A stretch of DNA of 64,000 nucleotides, from assembly GCF_002608075.1 (NCBI RefSeq), contig NZ_LAHA01000012.1, forward strand, positions 67,405 through 131,404, in the 5' to 3' direction. The notes under the pieces are model-generated. The model was not told the DNA's origin, made no database searches, and saw only the letters and a list, made by a program, of their open reading frames with translations. Position numbers and translations under genes: made by a program. Positions 1-8,010 of this stretch are shown in pieces. Numbering within the stretch: the stretch's first letter is position 1; every line of letters begins with the position of its first letter. The stretch comes from Nostoc linckia z4. Lineage in GTDB: Bacteria; Cyanobacteriota; Cyanobacteriia; Cyanobacteriales; Nostocaceae.

Positions 1-76
1 ATCTCCCTATCTCCCCCATCTCCCCTTTCCCCTTTCCCCTTTACCCTTTACCCTTTTCCCATCTCCCCTGCTCCCT
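1..76. repeat. low-complexity pyrimidine tandem repeat
   Basis: Short imperfect repeats of the type ATCTCCCC and CCTTTCCC fill the DNA immediately upstream of the first gene. The same class of repeat recurs at 18361-18432 and inside a gene at 42896-42990. No ribosome-binding site is visible in it. Confidence 0.7.
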
Positions 77-80
77 AATC

Positions 81-1547
81 ATGGGGAACCCTACCCCCAT
101 GACGCAAATAACAGGAAAATTCGTAGATTCGGGTGGGGTGGCGTTTGACGGCGATTTAACGATCGCTCTCGATGCCCCATTGGTTGATACTGCCACAACA
201 CCTGATTCAATTTATACTCTAGCTGCCCATACCTTCAATTTCACTTCTGGCACGCTCAGCGGTGTAAGCGTAGTTGAAAGCGCCACAAGTAATGTCACTT
301 ACCACTTTGTTGTCAACAGGCACACTACAAAAACTACCTACTGGCTTGCTGACGGCACGCAATACGACGGGCCAGTGGTTATCGAGGGTAGCCTTTATTA
401 CACGGGCACGTTTTACGATGCCGATACATCATTGCAATTAGGGCAGGTCACCAGCACAGAATCAAGCGTGGTGATGGATTTTCACGCCGTTGTACCCAAT
501 ACCTTATCAGTTGAATTTGCTTCTCTCATTCCCTCGCGGGTTTCTACAGACTCCCTACCTCGGACGGTGCGAAGTCTTGCCGAACTACTCACCACTGACG
601 CCGATTTTGTAGAAGCACTGCGCGGCGGCCCTCGCTTCAAAGGGGCTTATTCAGCTGCGACTTACTACCAAAGAGACGACTCGGTAACTTATGGCGGCTC
701 TTCTTGGGTCTACATCAACGCCGATCCTGCCGCAAATCAAACGCCTTCAGTTATCAATACAACTTACTGGCAGCTTTTAGCCCAAAAGGGCGATGCAGGG
801 GGAACTGGCGGAAACGATACAACTTACGACGCAGCTGGATGGAATGGGGCGACGGATGCACCTAGCCGCAATGCAGTGCGCGACATCATCGAGCAGCTAG
901 CACGAATTACCGATCTGGCAAGCTACGCACTCTTAGCTAACCCTGCACTGACAGGCAACCCCACTTGCCCCAACCAATCGCCCGGCAGTAACAACACGCG
1001 CATTGCCAATACTGCTTACGTCGATGGGGCGATCGCTGCTGTAGGAACAGTGCCCATTGGAGGAATGATCGATTGGGCACTGTCCTCGGCACCTAGTAAA
1101 TGGCTGTTGTGCGATGGCAGAGCAATTTCTCGCACAACTTATGCAGCGCTATTTGCCGCGATCGGCACAACTTACGGCGCGGGTAACGGCGCGACTACCT
1201 TCAATATTCCTGATTATCGAGGAAGAACAGGGATAGCGCCTGATAACATGGGCACCGCGCAAGGGGCGGCATCGAGAATTACTTCTGGAGCGAATAATCT
1301 TGCAGGTAATGGAGGAAGTGAAAGAGTAGCTTTGACTGGCAACGAAATGCCAGTTCACAATCACGCTCCAGCATCGGGTATCACCCCCAGCTTCGCAAAC
1401 GCTGTCGCTTCTGGCGGCGCAGCGGGATTATCAGCAGGAACAACGATAGCCACCAATGCAACCACTGGAAACGCTGGCGGCGGAGCTTCCCACGAAAATA
1501 TGCCGCCTTATCTGGTGATCAACAAAATTATTTACGCAGGCATTTGA
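81..1547 (+). CDS. phage tail fibre protein with C-terminal collar domain
   Basis: Phage structural protein, probably a distal tail fibre or host-recognition component. Residues about 182-235 (GPRFKGAYSAATYY and following) look like a small carbohydrate-binding-type module. Residues about 323-385 match the phage tail collar family: a PIGGMIDWA start, a WLLCDGRAIS core and a FNIPDYRGR segment. The tail end carries MPVHNHAP and NMPPYLVINKIIYAGI, the usual end of collar proteins. ATG at 81 has no clear Shine-Dalgarno; ATG at 99 is an alternative. The next gene starts on its stop codon (TGATG), so the two are probably co-translated. The rest of the late module must lie left of the window. The family call is by motif recognition. 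Confidence 0.85.
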   Translation: MGNPTPMTQITGKFVDSGGVAFDGDLTIALDAPLVDTATTPDSIYTLAAHTFNFTSGTLSGVSVVESATSNVTYHFVVNRHTTKTTYWLADGTQYDGPVVIEGSLYYTGTFYDADTSLQLGQVTSTESSVVMDFHAVVPNTLSVEFASLIPSRVSTDSLPRTVRSLAELLTTDADFVEALRGGPRFKGAYSAATYYQRDDSVTYGGSSWVYINADPAANQTPSVINTTYWQLLAQKGDAGGTGGNDTTYDAAGWNGATDAPSRNAVRDIIEQLARITDLASYALLANPALTGNPTCPNQSPGSNNTRIANTAYVDGAIAAVGTVPIGGMIDWALSSAPSKWLLCDGRAISRTTYAALFAAIGTTYGAGNGATTFNIPDYRGRTGIAPDNMGTAQGAASRITSGANNLAGNGGSERVALTGNEMPVHNHAPASGITPSFANAVASGGAAGLSAGTTIATNATTGNAGGGASHENMPPYLVINKIIYAGI

Positions 1548-2857
1548 TGAGTAAAACAACTTTTGTAAATGGAACTACAGTAACTGCGGACTTTCTCAAC
1601 GCAATCAACAATCCCACCTTTGATGGCCAAGATTTAGACGGACATAACCCCAAAATCACCAACGATGACCTCAGCAACACAGCAGGGCAAATCAAGCCGG
1701 AGTGGACGACTTTTAGAGACGCCCTAAAAGTAAGCGCTTCTAGCGGATTGAGCGCTACTTACACCGGAGGGGCGGCAACCCTGCCTAATGGAGCGATCGC
1801 GACAATCACCCCTGGCACGATTTCTTTAACTGATAATGCCACTAATTACATTTATGTCAACTCATCTGGATCTGTTGTCGCTAGTACTTCCACTCCATTA
1901 TTGGGAATCAGTCTAGCAAAGATCGTTACAGTCAGCGGCGCTATTTCTGGTTCGGTTGTGGATTTGCGACCGCGATTTATGGTTTCTCCGCGACAAGAGG
2001 CAGTTCGATCCTTTGGCGGCTCTGGGGGCGAGGGCGATTACACGCTCTCAGGCACGGCGACTTTCGATCAAGGTGAATATTATTTTCAAAACTTTACCAT
2101 TCAAGCAGGCGCAACACTGACAATTAGCGGAGGCGCTCACATTTACGTGGCTCGGAATGCCACCATTGCTGGGACAATCAACGTCAACACGCCCATCAGC
2201 GGCGGGGCCGGCTTTTCCACCAGTGTCGCGGGAAACATCGGAGGATTATCGGGTGCGGGCCCCGGTGGTGGATCTGGAAGCGGGACAGGACAAGCTTATA
2301 ACTACGTATTAACTCGCCACGGTTCGGGGGGTGGCTCTGGCTTTTGCTCGTGCAACGCCTCTAGCTCTGGGAGCGTTGCTGGCGGCGGGAAGGGCGGCGG
2401 CGGGCTAACTATTGAAGCCGGCGGAGCAATATTAGTTACCGGAGCCATAAACGCCAAAGGAGGGAACGGGACAAGCGGCAGCATCATAACAGGCACCGGA
2501 TATTCCACTGGCGGTGGCGGCGGTAGTGGCGGACTCGTGCTACTCAAAAGCCTGACATCAATTACGATTTCTGCGACTGCGAACATTGACGTGCGTGGCG
2601 GCAATGGCGGCGATGGGGCCGGGATTAGTTCGCGTGGCGGCGGTGCTGGCGGCGGCGGTCAGGTGGTTTTGATTAGTCCCTCCAACAATACAAGCGGCTC
2701 CACGATTTTATTATCAGCTGGCGCGGATGGCACTGACACCGGCACAGCAGTTGGCGGCGGTGCCGGCGGGGGCTTTGGCGGTGCCGGCGGGCAAAAAGGC
2801 GGCGCTTCTGCCTCGTCCGGGCAATTGATATTGAGAAATTTTATTCCAGTGGGGTGA
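1547..2857 (+). CDS. glycine-rich phage tail/adhesin protein
   Basis: About 436 residues. The N-terminal ~150 residues are ordinary (SKTTFVNGTTVTADFLNAIN, a phage tail opening). From about residue 160 the protein is dominated by Gly-Gly runs (GGGSGSG, GGGKGGGG, GGAGGGFGG) mixed with short beta-rich stretches. By analogy with glycine-rich receptor-binding tips of tailed phages, this may form stacked polyglycine helices on the fibre tip; that is inference. The start is taken as the ATG at 1547, overlapping the previous stop by one base; a TTG at 1544 is in frame. One C-S-C pair is present around residue 267. Its position after the collar gene supports a tail role. Confidence 0.7.
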   Translation: MSKTTFVNGTTVTADFLNAINNPTFDGQDLDGHNPKITNDDLSNTAGQIKPEWTTFRDALKVSASSGLSATYTGGAATLPNGAIATITPGTISLTDNATNYIYVNSSGSVVASTSTPLLGISLAKIVTVSGAISGSVVDLRPRFMVSPRQEAVRSFGGSGGEGDYTLSGTATFDQGEYYFQNFTIQAGATLTISGGAHIYVARNATIAGTINVNTPISGGAGFSTSVAGNIGGLSGAGPGGGSGSGTGQAYNYVLTRHGSGGGSGFCSCNASSSGSVAGGGKGGGGLTIEAGGAILVTGAINAKGGNGTSGSIITGTGYSTGGGGGSGGLVLLKSLTSITISATANIDVRGGNGGDGAGISSRGGGAGGGGQVVLISPSNNTSGSTILLSAGADGTDTGTAVGGGAGGGFGGAGGQKGGASASSGQLILRNFIPVG

Positions 2858-2858
2858 T

Positions 2859-3371
2859 ATGTTTTTTTTGATTCAAGATGGCGCAATAGCGGGGACAAGT
2901 ACCGAATTTACAGATAATTTACCAGAAAGCTTTTCCCTAACCGAGGGCCCGGACTTACCTTTATCTGAAGTTTACTGGAACGGGCAGAATATAATTACCA
3001 AACCACCACAGCCGTCACCCGAACATTATTGGGATGGCACGACCAATACTTGGGTTGCACCATCACCCCTTACTCCATTTCAAGACTGGGACAAACTCAT
3101 TTCACTTTTAGATAGTTCCCCAGAGTGGGGAAGGGCGTATGCAGCTGCCGAAAAAACAATAAAAGCCAACACAGCTTTTACGCTTCTTCTCACCACCCTC
3201 ACTTCCCTCCGCAAAATTGAGACTTTGGAATTTGCCCTCAACAAACTCAGAGAAGCGATGAGCGGGATTTCTGGGATTGGGGATTTTACGACTGAAGAGA
3301 TGGCCAGCATTGATGGCAAGCTGGAGGCAGCGGGGTTTGATTTGCGATTATCCCAAGAACCTCCCTCTTAG
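2859..3371 (+). CDS. small phage tail-associated protein
   Basis: 170 residues starting one base after the previous stop, so the last gene of the tail operon. The N-terminal half is a small beta-rich segment with a YWDGTTNTWV motif of the kind seen in phage tail-fibre accessory proteins. The C-terminal ~100 residues are helical (LTTLTSLRKIETLEFALNKL). Function is not recognised; a fibre assembly or capping role is guessed from position. Its last 86 bases overlap the 3' end of the opposing gene 3286-5403, so the late and early transcripts converge and overlap here. Confidence 0.6.
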   Translation: MFFLIQDGAIAGTSTEFTDNLPESFSLTEGPDLPLSEVYWNGQNIITKPPQPSPEHYWDGTTNTWVAPSPLTPFQDWDKLISLLDSSPEWGRAYAAAEKTIKANTAFTLLLTTLTSLRKIETLEFALNKLREAMSGISGIGDFTTEEMASIDGKLEAAGFDLRLSQEPPS

Positions 3372-5403
3372 CTTCACCCTCGGACAAGCCTAAATCCAGG
3401 AACTGGCGATAAATAATCAGTGAGGGAAGTAGCAAATCAATTAATCCTTCTTCAAAGGCGATGTTACTTTTAGCTGATTCAATTGTTTTTTTGATGTCTT
3501 TGGACTGTTTAGGCTGAGACTCCAAATCCTGAATGCGCCAATTCTGCTGAAAAATTCGCTCCTGAGAAATGCGAATTTGCTGGTCAACAGGGAGGGTATC
3601 ACAGCGGATATGGTCTTTTTGCGCGCCCTCTGGTACTTGGTCGCAGGGGTGCAATCCAAACTTGGAGCGCCAGAAGGGAGTAGGGAGCGATTCTTCTTTT
3701 GCTCTTTCAACTAACAACAACTGGTCAAAGCGGACTTTCCCAGAAGTTCCATTAGCCCAGTCTATGTAAGCAAAATTTTTCTCAACTCTCTCGACAACGC
3801 CTCTTCTACCTCTGCCAGCAGGCCAAGCAGGGGCGACTTGATCGCCTTTTTTGAACTCAGTCATAGATGAAGGTTGTTCGTCGTTTTGGTTTGTGGAAAA
3901 TTTTTCAGGAGTGCTAGCGATGCCTTCAGTAGCCTTTGGTTTATCACTGGATAGGGCTTTGCGCTGTTCCCACTTCTCCCAAGCCCGATCAAACTCCTCA
4001 ATAGTGTCAAAATCATCAGGTTCTGGGGGTTCGTCGCTGTCATCAAAAAAGATGGTCGCTTGCCCATCAGCATCCACTTGGCGCGGCACTTCCCCAAAAT
4101 TGTCGGGGTTCCAACGGTCATCTTCCACAACACGTTTGAACCTCCTGAAAAATTCAAGATCGACTTGATGTGTTTCGTCAGGCCCGTGCCTCCACTTGAT
4201 GTGATATGGTTTCTCCTCCTTAGAAATCGCCTTCACCTCAAATTCTTGAGTCACTCCCGGACTCAGTGCGAATTTATCGCCTACATTGATCGCTGGAACC
4301 AACAGATCGTCTTGACAAGCACAATCTGGTTTTTCGTCCCAAATCACCCACCAACCGCCAGTGTATGGATGCCAATGAGCGATGACACCATTCCCCCATC
4401 TTGCACGGTGGACTCTCAAACCTTCCCAGAGATTGGCTTGCCACAGGTTTGTAGGGCAAACGGTAAAAGTTTTGTCGTCATCATCCAATTGGGCAAGCTC
4501 TTTTTGTGTGCCAACAAATTTACCAAAGCGCTTGGATGTGGCATCCCAATACCTGTACCCATTCTTGAGCTTGGAGAGAGCCTGTTGACGCTGTTCTGAT
4601 AAAATTTCCTCGCCTCTGGTTTTGGACACTTCTTTCCGATCTGAAGTGCCATTACTCGCCTCGATGCCAACGGTTTTCAAAGATAGATCGTTATACTTGG
4701 ACACTAATTCATCAGGCGCGATCGCAAATGACGCGATCGTCTTGCCATCTCGCTCCCAGTTATAGGTCAGCGCTTTACCAGATGGAGGATTGGGGACTGA
4801 ACCAAAGCCCAGCCAATCAACCACAAAGCCAAAACCTAAGTCGCTTGTGACAATCGCCAAAGACCCGAATCGGTCAACGATGTAGGTTCCTGGCTTGACA
4901 CTTTCCCTCGTCAGGGATTGTAGGTATTTGCTGTATCCCGCTTCCTTCAACTTTTTGTAGCTAAACGCGTCGTAACACCTGTTGTGTTCGCGTAAAAAAG
5001 TAATTTCATCCTTTTTTACTGCAATCACAGTGGCGAAGTGAGTGTGAATTCCTTTGCCGTTAGTGGAGTGATGAATAAGGCGATCGCCCACTTTCAACTG
5101 ACTATAATCTGTGGATATCTCAGTCTCTTTCAAGTTGCGTTGTTCTAGCTTCCTGAAAAATTTTTCACAAACTTGACCTTCTAGAACCTCAACAACCATT
5201 AACAAGTGACGCGGGACGAAAAACTCATCTCCTTCCCAGGTACAAATCGCCTTGTCGCCGTCCCACTTTTTGAATTGGTAGCACCAAGGATGTTCTCGTC
5301 TTTTTATCCAGTCTCCAGTCTCCAAGATTTTGATATCTTCATCTGTGGCGGGTCTGGCTGTCCCGTTGAAGGTTTTGCCGAGATTGGGTGCGGTGGCGGT
5401 CAT
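3286..5403 (-). CDS. multi-module SH3/KOW-like phage protein, function unknown
   Basis: 705 residues, the last and largest gene of the leftward early operon; its start overlaps the previous stop by ATGA. It contains a series of small beta-barrel-like modules, each with a G-D-x-hydrophobic opening followed by V/I-x-W-x-x-G strands. They lie near residues 30-75, 101-150, 170-230, 325-370 (GLRVHRARWGNGVIAHW), 371-425 and 515-565 (GDQVAPAWPAGRGRRGVVE). An acidic linker (about 440-500) and a C-terminal helical segment follow. Such modules often bind nucleic acid or peptides; no enzyme motif is visible. I do not recognise a named family. The tail overlaps the opposing tail gene by 86 bases. Confidence 0.65.
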   Translation of the reverse strand: MTATAPNLGKTFNGTARPATDEDIKILETGDWIKRREHPWCYQFKKWDGDKAICTWEGDEFFVPRHLLMVVEVLEGQVCEKFFRKLEQRNLKETEISTDYSQLKVGDRLIHHSTNGKGIHTHFATVIAVKKDEITFLREHNRCYDAFSYKKLKEAGYSKYLQSLTRESVKPGTYIVDRFGSLAIVTSDLGFGFVVDWLGFGSVPNPPSGKALTYNWERDGKTIASFAIAPDELVSKYNDLSLKTVGIEASNGTSDRKEVSKTRGEEILSEQRQQALSKLKNGYRYWDATSKRFGKFVGTQKELAQLDDDDKTFTVCPTNLWQANLWEGLRVHRARWGNGVIAHWHPYTGGWWVIWDEKPDCACQDDLLVPAINVGDKFALSPGVTQEFEVKAISKEEKPYHIKWRHGPDETHQVDLEFFRRFKRVVEDDRWNPDNFGEVPRQVDADGQATIFFDDSDEPPEPDDFDTIEEFDRAWEKWEQRKALSSDKPKATEGIASTPEKFSTNQNDEQPSSMTEFKKGDQVAPAWPAGRGRRGVVERVEKNFAYIDWANGTSGKVRFDQLLLVERAKEESLPTPFWRSKFGLHPCDQVPEGAQKDHIRCDTLPVDQQIRISQERIFQQNWRIQDLESQPKQSKDIKKTIESAKSNIAFEEGLIDLLLPSLIIYRQFLDLGLSEGEAKREVLGIIANQTPLPPACHQCWPSLQS

Positions 5404-5588
5404 AATTTTGGCTCCACAACTTCCACTTCAAAAGAAGAACAGGTAGAATCAGATACCTCAAGCTCGGACTCTAGAGCATTTTCGTTGTAGAGTGTTAGGC
5501 AATATTGCTTCGGATCTTCCGTGTCGTCTGGAATTTCAATCTCTGCATCTTTAGTAACCGTTTCCTGGACTCTGATAATTACTTTCAT
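5400..5588 (-). CDS. small acidic hypothetical protein
   Basis: 62 residues, strongly acidic (VEVVEPKL end; many D and E), with a repetitive beta-like N-terminus (MKVIIRVQETV). The stop overlaps the start of the next gene by ATGA, supporting translation in the same early operon. No known family recognised. Confidence 0.5.
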   Translation of the reverse strand: MKVIIRVQETVTKDAEIEIPDDTEDPKQYCLTLYNENALESELEVSDSTCSSFEVEVVEPKL

Positions 5589-5606
5589 AGCAATTCCTCT
5601 TCACTC

Positions 5607-6038
5607 TTAAAAAGGGATGTCTTCTGTTGTCATTCCGCACTGAGCGTATTCTTGGTCGATCGCTTTTCTTAACTCTTCCAGTTGAGCAAAATGTTCTTTT
5701 CTCACGCAGGCACAATACCTGCGGTTGAGCTTGTAGTAAGCTTCTTTCCACTGCTCAAACTGGATAAATTTGGCTACGTAGTAAAGAAGAAAGTCGCAAT
5801 TGTTTAAGCGTTCAAAGCCGTATTCGGGTTTCGTCCAATCGTCCCGCTTACCGTTGTTCAAAAATATTGGTGGCAAGTCACCCAGGACAAAAATTTCATA
5901 CAAATCCCATGCCTCCGTCCACCGATAGCAAGCTTCCGAATTGATGCATTCATCGTAGTTATCGGTTTCATCTGGGCATTCCAAGCCAAGGGGACAAGTA
6001 TTTGTTTGTTCTGACTTTTCGTTGCAATCGCGTATCAT
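5607..6038 (-). CDS. cysteine-rich hypothetical phage protein
   Basis: 143 residues. The N-terminal half has cysteines spaced CPLGLECPDE...CINSEACYRW, which may bind a metal; a second cluster CDFLLYY...CACVRKEHF lies further on. Its start overlaps the upstream gene's stop (ATGA at 6038/6035), so it belongs to the early operon. No function is assigned. Confidence 0.5.
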   Translation of the reverse strand: MIRDCNEKSEQTNTCPLGLECPDETDNYDECINSEACYRWTEAWDLYEIFVLGDLPPIFLNNGKRDDWTKPEYGFERLNNCDFLLYYVAKFIQFEQWKEAYYKLNRRYCACVRKEHFAQLEELRKAIDQEYAQCGMTTEDIPF

Positions 6039-6394
6039 GCCGCCTCCTCAACTACCTCGCATTTGATCGGATGCTGGCAAACAACTTTTAACCAAGACTC
6101 TTGCTCGATCCAGATCTCTTCATTTTCTTCATCTCGAAGCAAGACATCAGAGTCGATCAATTCTTGATAAAGTCCGCCAATACAGTGGCAGCCACCTTTT
6201 TCTTGAAAAGCATTGCTTACTTTCTCGCACTCTAAGCACATTTTGTAAGTAGACCAGCATCCATCCCAAAGCCCTTTCATTAGCCGATAGGTTGTTCCTG
6301 TATCTATTCGCCGATCGCACTCGCAGCACTTGTGAGCAATTCTGGCTTTGGGGTAAGACTCGCTCCAGACCTCCGGAATTTCACAATCACACAT
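6035..6394 (-). CDS. putative zinc-ribbon-like early phage protein
   Basis: About 119 residues from ATG at 6394 (MCDCEIPEVW). The sequence HKCCECDRRIDTGTTYR followed by MCLECEKV gives two C-x-x-C pairs in a treble-clef or zinc-ribbon arrangement. A third pair (CHCIGG) and CQHPIKC follow. This HKC..C...I..G..Y pattern is common in small phage proteins of unknown role. The chosen start overlaps the upstream ASCH gene's stop by 8 bases. A start seven codons upstream, with no better initiation signal, is possible. Confidence 0.5.
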   Translation of the reverse strand: MCDCEIPEVWSESYPKARIAHKCCECDRRIDTGTTYRLMKGLWDGCWSTYKMCLECEKVSNAFQEKGGCHCIGGLYQELIDSDVLLRDEENEEIWIEQESWLKVVCQHPIKCEVVEEAA

Positions 6395-6857
6395 TGACTG
6401 CCTCCAAAACTTCAACGGCTAAATCAACATCAACACTGAAAAATCCTTGCCTGCCTTTAACTGGAAAAGGCTCTTTGATCTTCCTGATATTCTCCAGCTT
6501 CCAAGCCCAACGCCCGACCTGCCAATCGCCACAATCGATTTCAATTTGCGATTGTTGGGCTATGAACTCTTCAGTCATTTGGACACAATCGGTAAGGGTG
6601 ACAATGGCGATCGCATAACCTCTAGGCAAGTCGTCCCATTCCCTGCACCACTCACCATCTATAATCAAACCGGGATATTGGTCTTGATATTTGTAGAGAA
6701 TTTCGTCGTAAATTTGCTCTTGCTCTCTAGACTGTTTTTTCGCCGAACAAATTAACAACGGGCCTCGGTAATTTGTGCCCCAAGAGCGCGTTTCGTATCT
6801 CTTTAATCCAAAGGGAATCAAGGATGCATACGGCTGCCATAAACTAATAGCTTTCAT
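6387..6857 (-). CDS. ASCH-domain protein
   Basis: About 156 residues opening with MKAISLWQPYASLIPFGLKR, the hallmark start of ASCH (ASC-1 homology) domains. It continues with YETRSWGTNYRGPLLICSA, where the conserved K-x-x-E-x-R-x-W signature sits. ASCH domains are RNA-binding, PUA-like folds, and some bacterial members hydrolyse modified nucleosides. Which applies here is unknown. A GAGG ribosome-binding site lies six bases before ATG 6857. The gene overlaps both neighbours in the early operon. Confidence 0.75.
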   Translation of the reverse strand: MKAISLWQPYASLIPFGLKRYETRSWGTNYRGPLLICSAKKQSREQEQIYDEILYKYQDQYPGLIIDGEWCREWDDLPRGYAIAIVTLTDCVQMTEEFIAQQSQIEIDCGDWQVGRWAWKLENIRKIKEPFPVKGRQGFFSVDVDLAVEVLEAVNV

Positions 6858-7161
6858 CAAAAACCTCGATTTTGTTAAGATATCGCTCCATCACGTCGGG
6901 ATAAGTTTGTTCGCCCATTTGCCGAAGTTCGGTATCGAGCTTGAGCCAGTGGATTATGTCTTGCGAACGGATGCGTTCGGAGAATAATTTCTGCTGGATG
7001 GCATTCCGTGCCGCCTCGAAAAATTCTGCTGATTGCATATCGCCTTTCAGTAGAGATCTTTTGTGCAGATCGTGGATTGGATGCACTAGAGCTTCTACAG
7101 AAGTGCAATAGCGATCCATCACGTATTGTTGTAGGTATTCGTATTCGGTCAATTCGGTCAT
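6844..7161 (-). CDS. hypothetical early phage protein
   Basis: About 105 residues from ATG at 7161 (MTELTEYEYLQQYVMDRY). It is mostly helical by composition, with no recognised motif. The start overlaps the previous stop (ATGA), and its end overlaps the ASCH gene by 14 bases, so it is an internal cistron of the early operon. Confidence 0.5.
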   Translation of the reverse strand: MTELTEYEYLQQYVMDRYCTSVEALVHPIHDLHKRSLLKGDMQSAEFFEAARNAIQQKLFSERIRSQDIIHWLKLDTELRQMGEQTYPDVMERYLNKIEVFDESY

Positions 7162-7997
7162 ACTTCCTCTTCCTCTAGCCATCGGCGAGCGATTGCTCTG
7201 GCATCAATAGCCGGCCCTGCTTTATAGCCAGTGAATTTGTCAAACGCAAAAGCCGCCGAACGCCACGACGCTTTATCTCGAAACGCGGAATCCATCATCA
7301 AGAGAAGCCCTCGTTTACTCTCTAGATCTAGATTTAGATAATGGGAAAGACGGTCTTCATCAATCTTCCAGCGGTAGCGAAGGAAAAAGGTGTTGGTCGC
7401 TTTCGATTCGTCCGACTGTTCAAGTCCAGCAACGCGTAGATCCAAAGCTTCCAGCACTCTTCGCAGGGCTTCTGGTTTGGTAGAAGGATCGGGTGGTGTG
7501 TAGTCCCTGGCTACAGGCTCCGCTTCGTAGTTTATTGGCTGAATCTTGGCAGGTGGTAAAAGCTTGATTTTGGAAGGGGACTGGCAATAGACGGTGATAA
7601 ACTGTTTTTCTAACTTCCTAAGACTCCAATCATCGGTCATTGCAACTGCTTGCAGTCCACCAATGGCTTGCAAGCTAGCGCGCGATCGCTCAGACAAGCT
7701 ACCAAGCAATTCTTTAATCCAAGTCTCGCTTACAGTGCTGGCAGCAGTGACAATAATTTGCCATTGCTGGATAGCCGCAACTTCTAGAGCGCCGATAGCG
7801 AATTCCACAAGTTTTTTAGCCGTGGGGAAAAACTCGCAACTCAACACGGCTTCTTTAATCGCCTGAGTAAAATCCTCGTCGCTGAGGTTGTCGTCTAAGA
7901 ACTCTCGCCAGATAGCGATCGCATCATCCGATAGAGTTCGATTAAAGTGCTGTTGCAGCAAAGCGATGCCGCGTTTAAATTTAGCGTCGTCAATCAT
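7158..7997 (-). CDS. putative phage replicative helicase loader/primosomal protein
   Basis: About 279 residues from ATG at 7997 (MIDDAKFKRGIALLQQHFNR). The N-terminal third has the pattern W-x-x-x-L-D...F-x-x-A-I-x-x-x-x-x-x-x-x-FFPTAKKLVEF. This is typical of phage proteins encoded next to replication initiators and thought to load DnaB-type helicase. The middle is a proline-rich linker and the C-terminus is basic and aromatic (SAAFAFDKFTGYKAG). It lies directly downstream of the putative initiator (8011-9093), matching the lambda O-P order. The assignment rests on pattern and context, not a definitive domain. A longer start at 8039 would overlap the initiator by 29 bases. Confidence 0.5.
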   Translation of the reverse strand: MIDDAKFKRGIALLQQHFNRTLSDDAIAIWREFLDDNLSDEDFTQAIKEAVLSCEFFPTAKKLVEFAIGALEVAAIQQWQIIVTAASTVSETWIKELLGSLSERSRASLQAIGGLQAVAMTDDWSLRKLEKQFITVYCQSPSKIKLLPPAKIQPINYEAEPVARDYTPPDPSTKPEALRRVLEALDLRVAGLEQSDESKATNTFFLRYRWKIDEDRLSHYLNLDLESKRGLLLMMDSAFRDKASWRSAAFAFDKFTGYKAGPAIDARAIARRWLEEEEV

Positions 7998-8010
7998 CTT
8001 GAAAAATTTT

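Noticed and set aside
81..3371. Diversity-generating retroelement target in the tail fibre genes
   Set aside because: No reverse transcriptase, no template repeat and no A-biased variable region is visible in the window.
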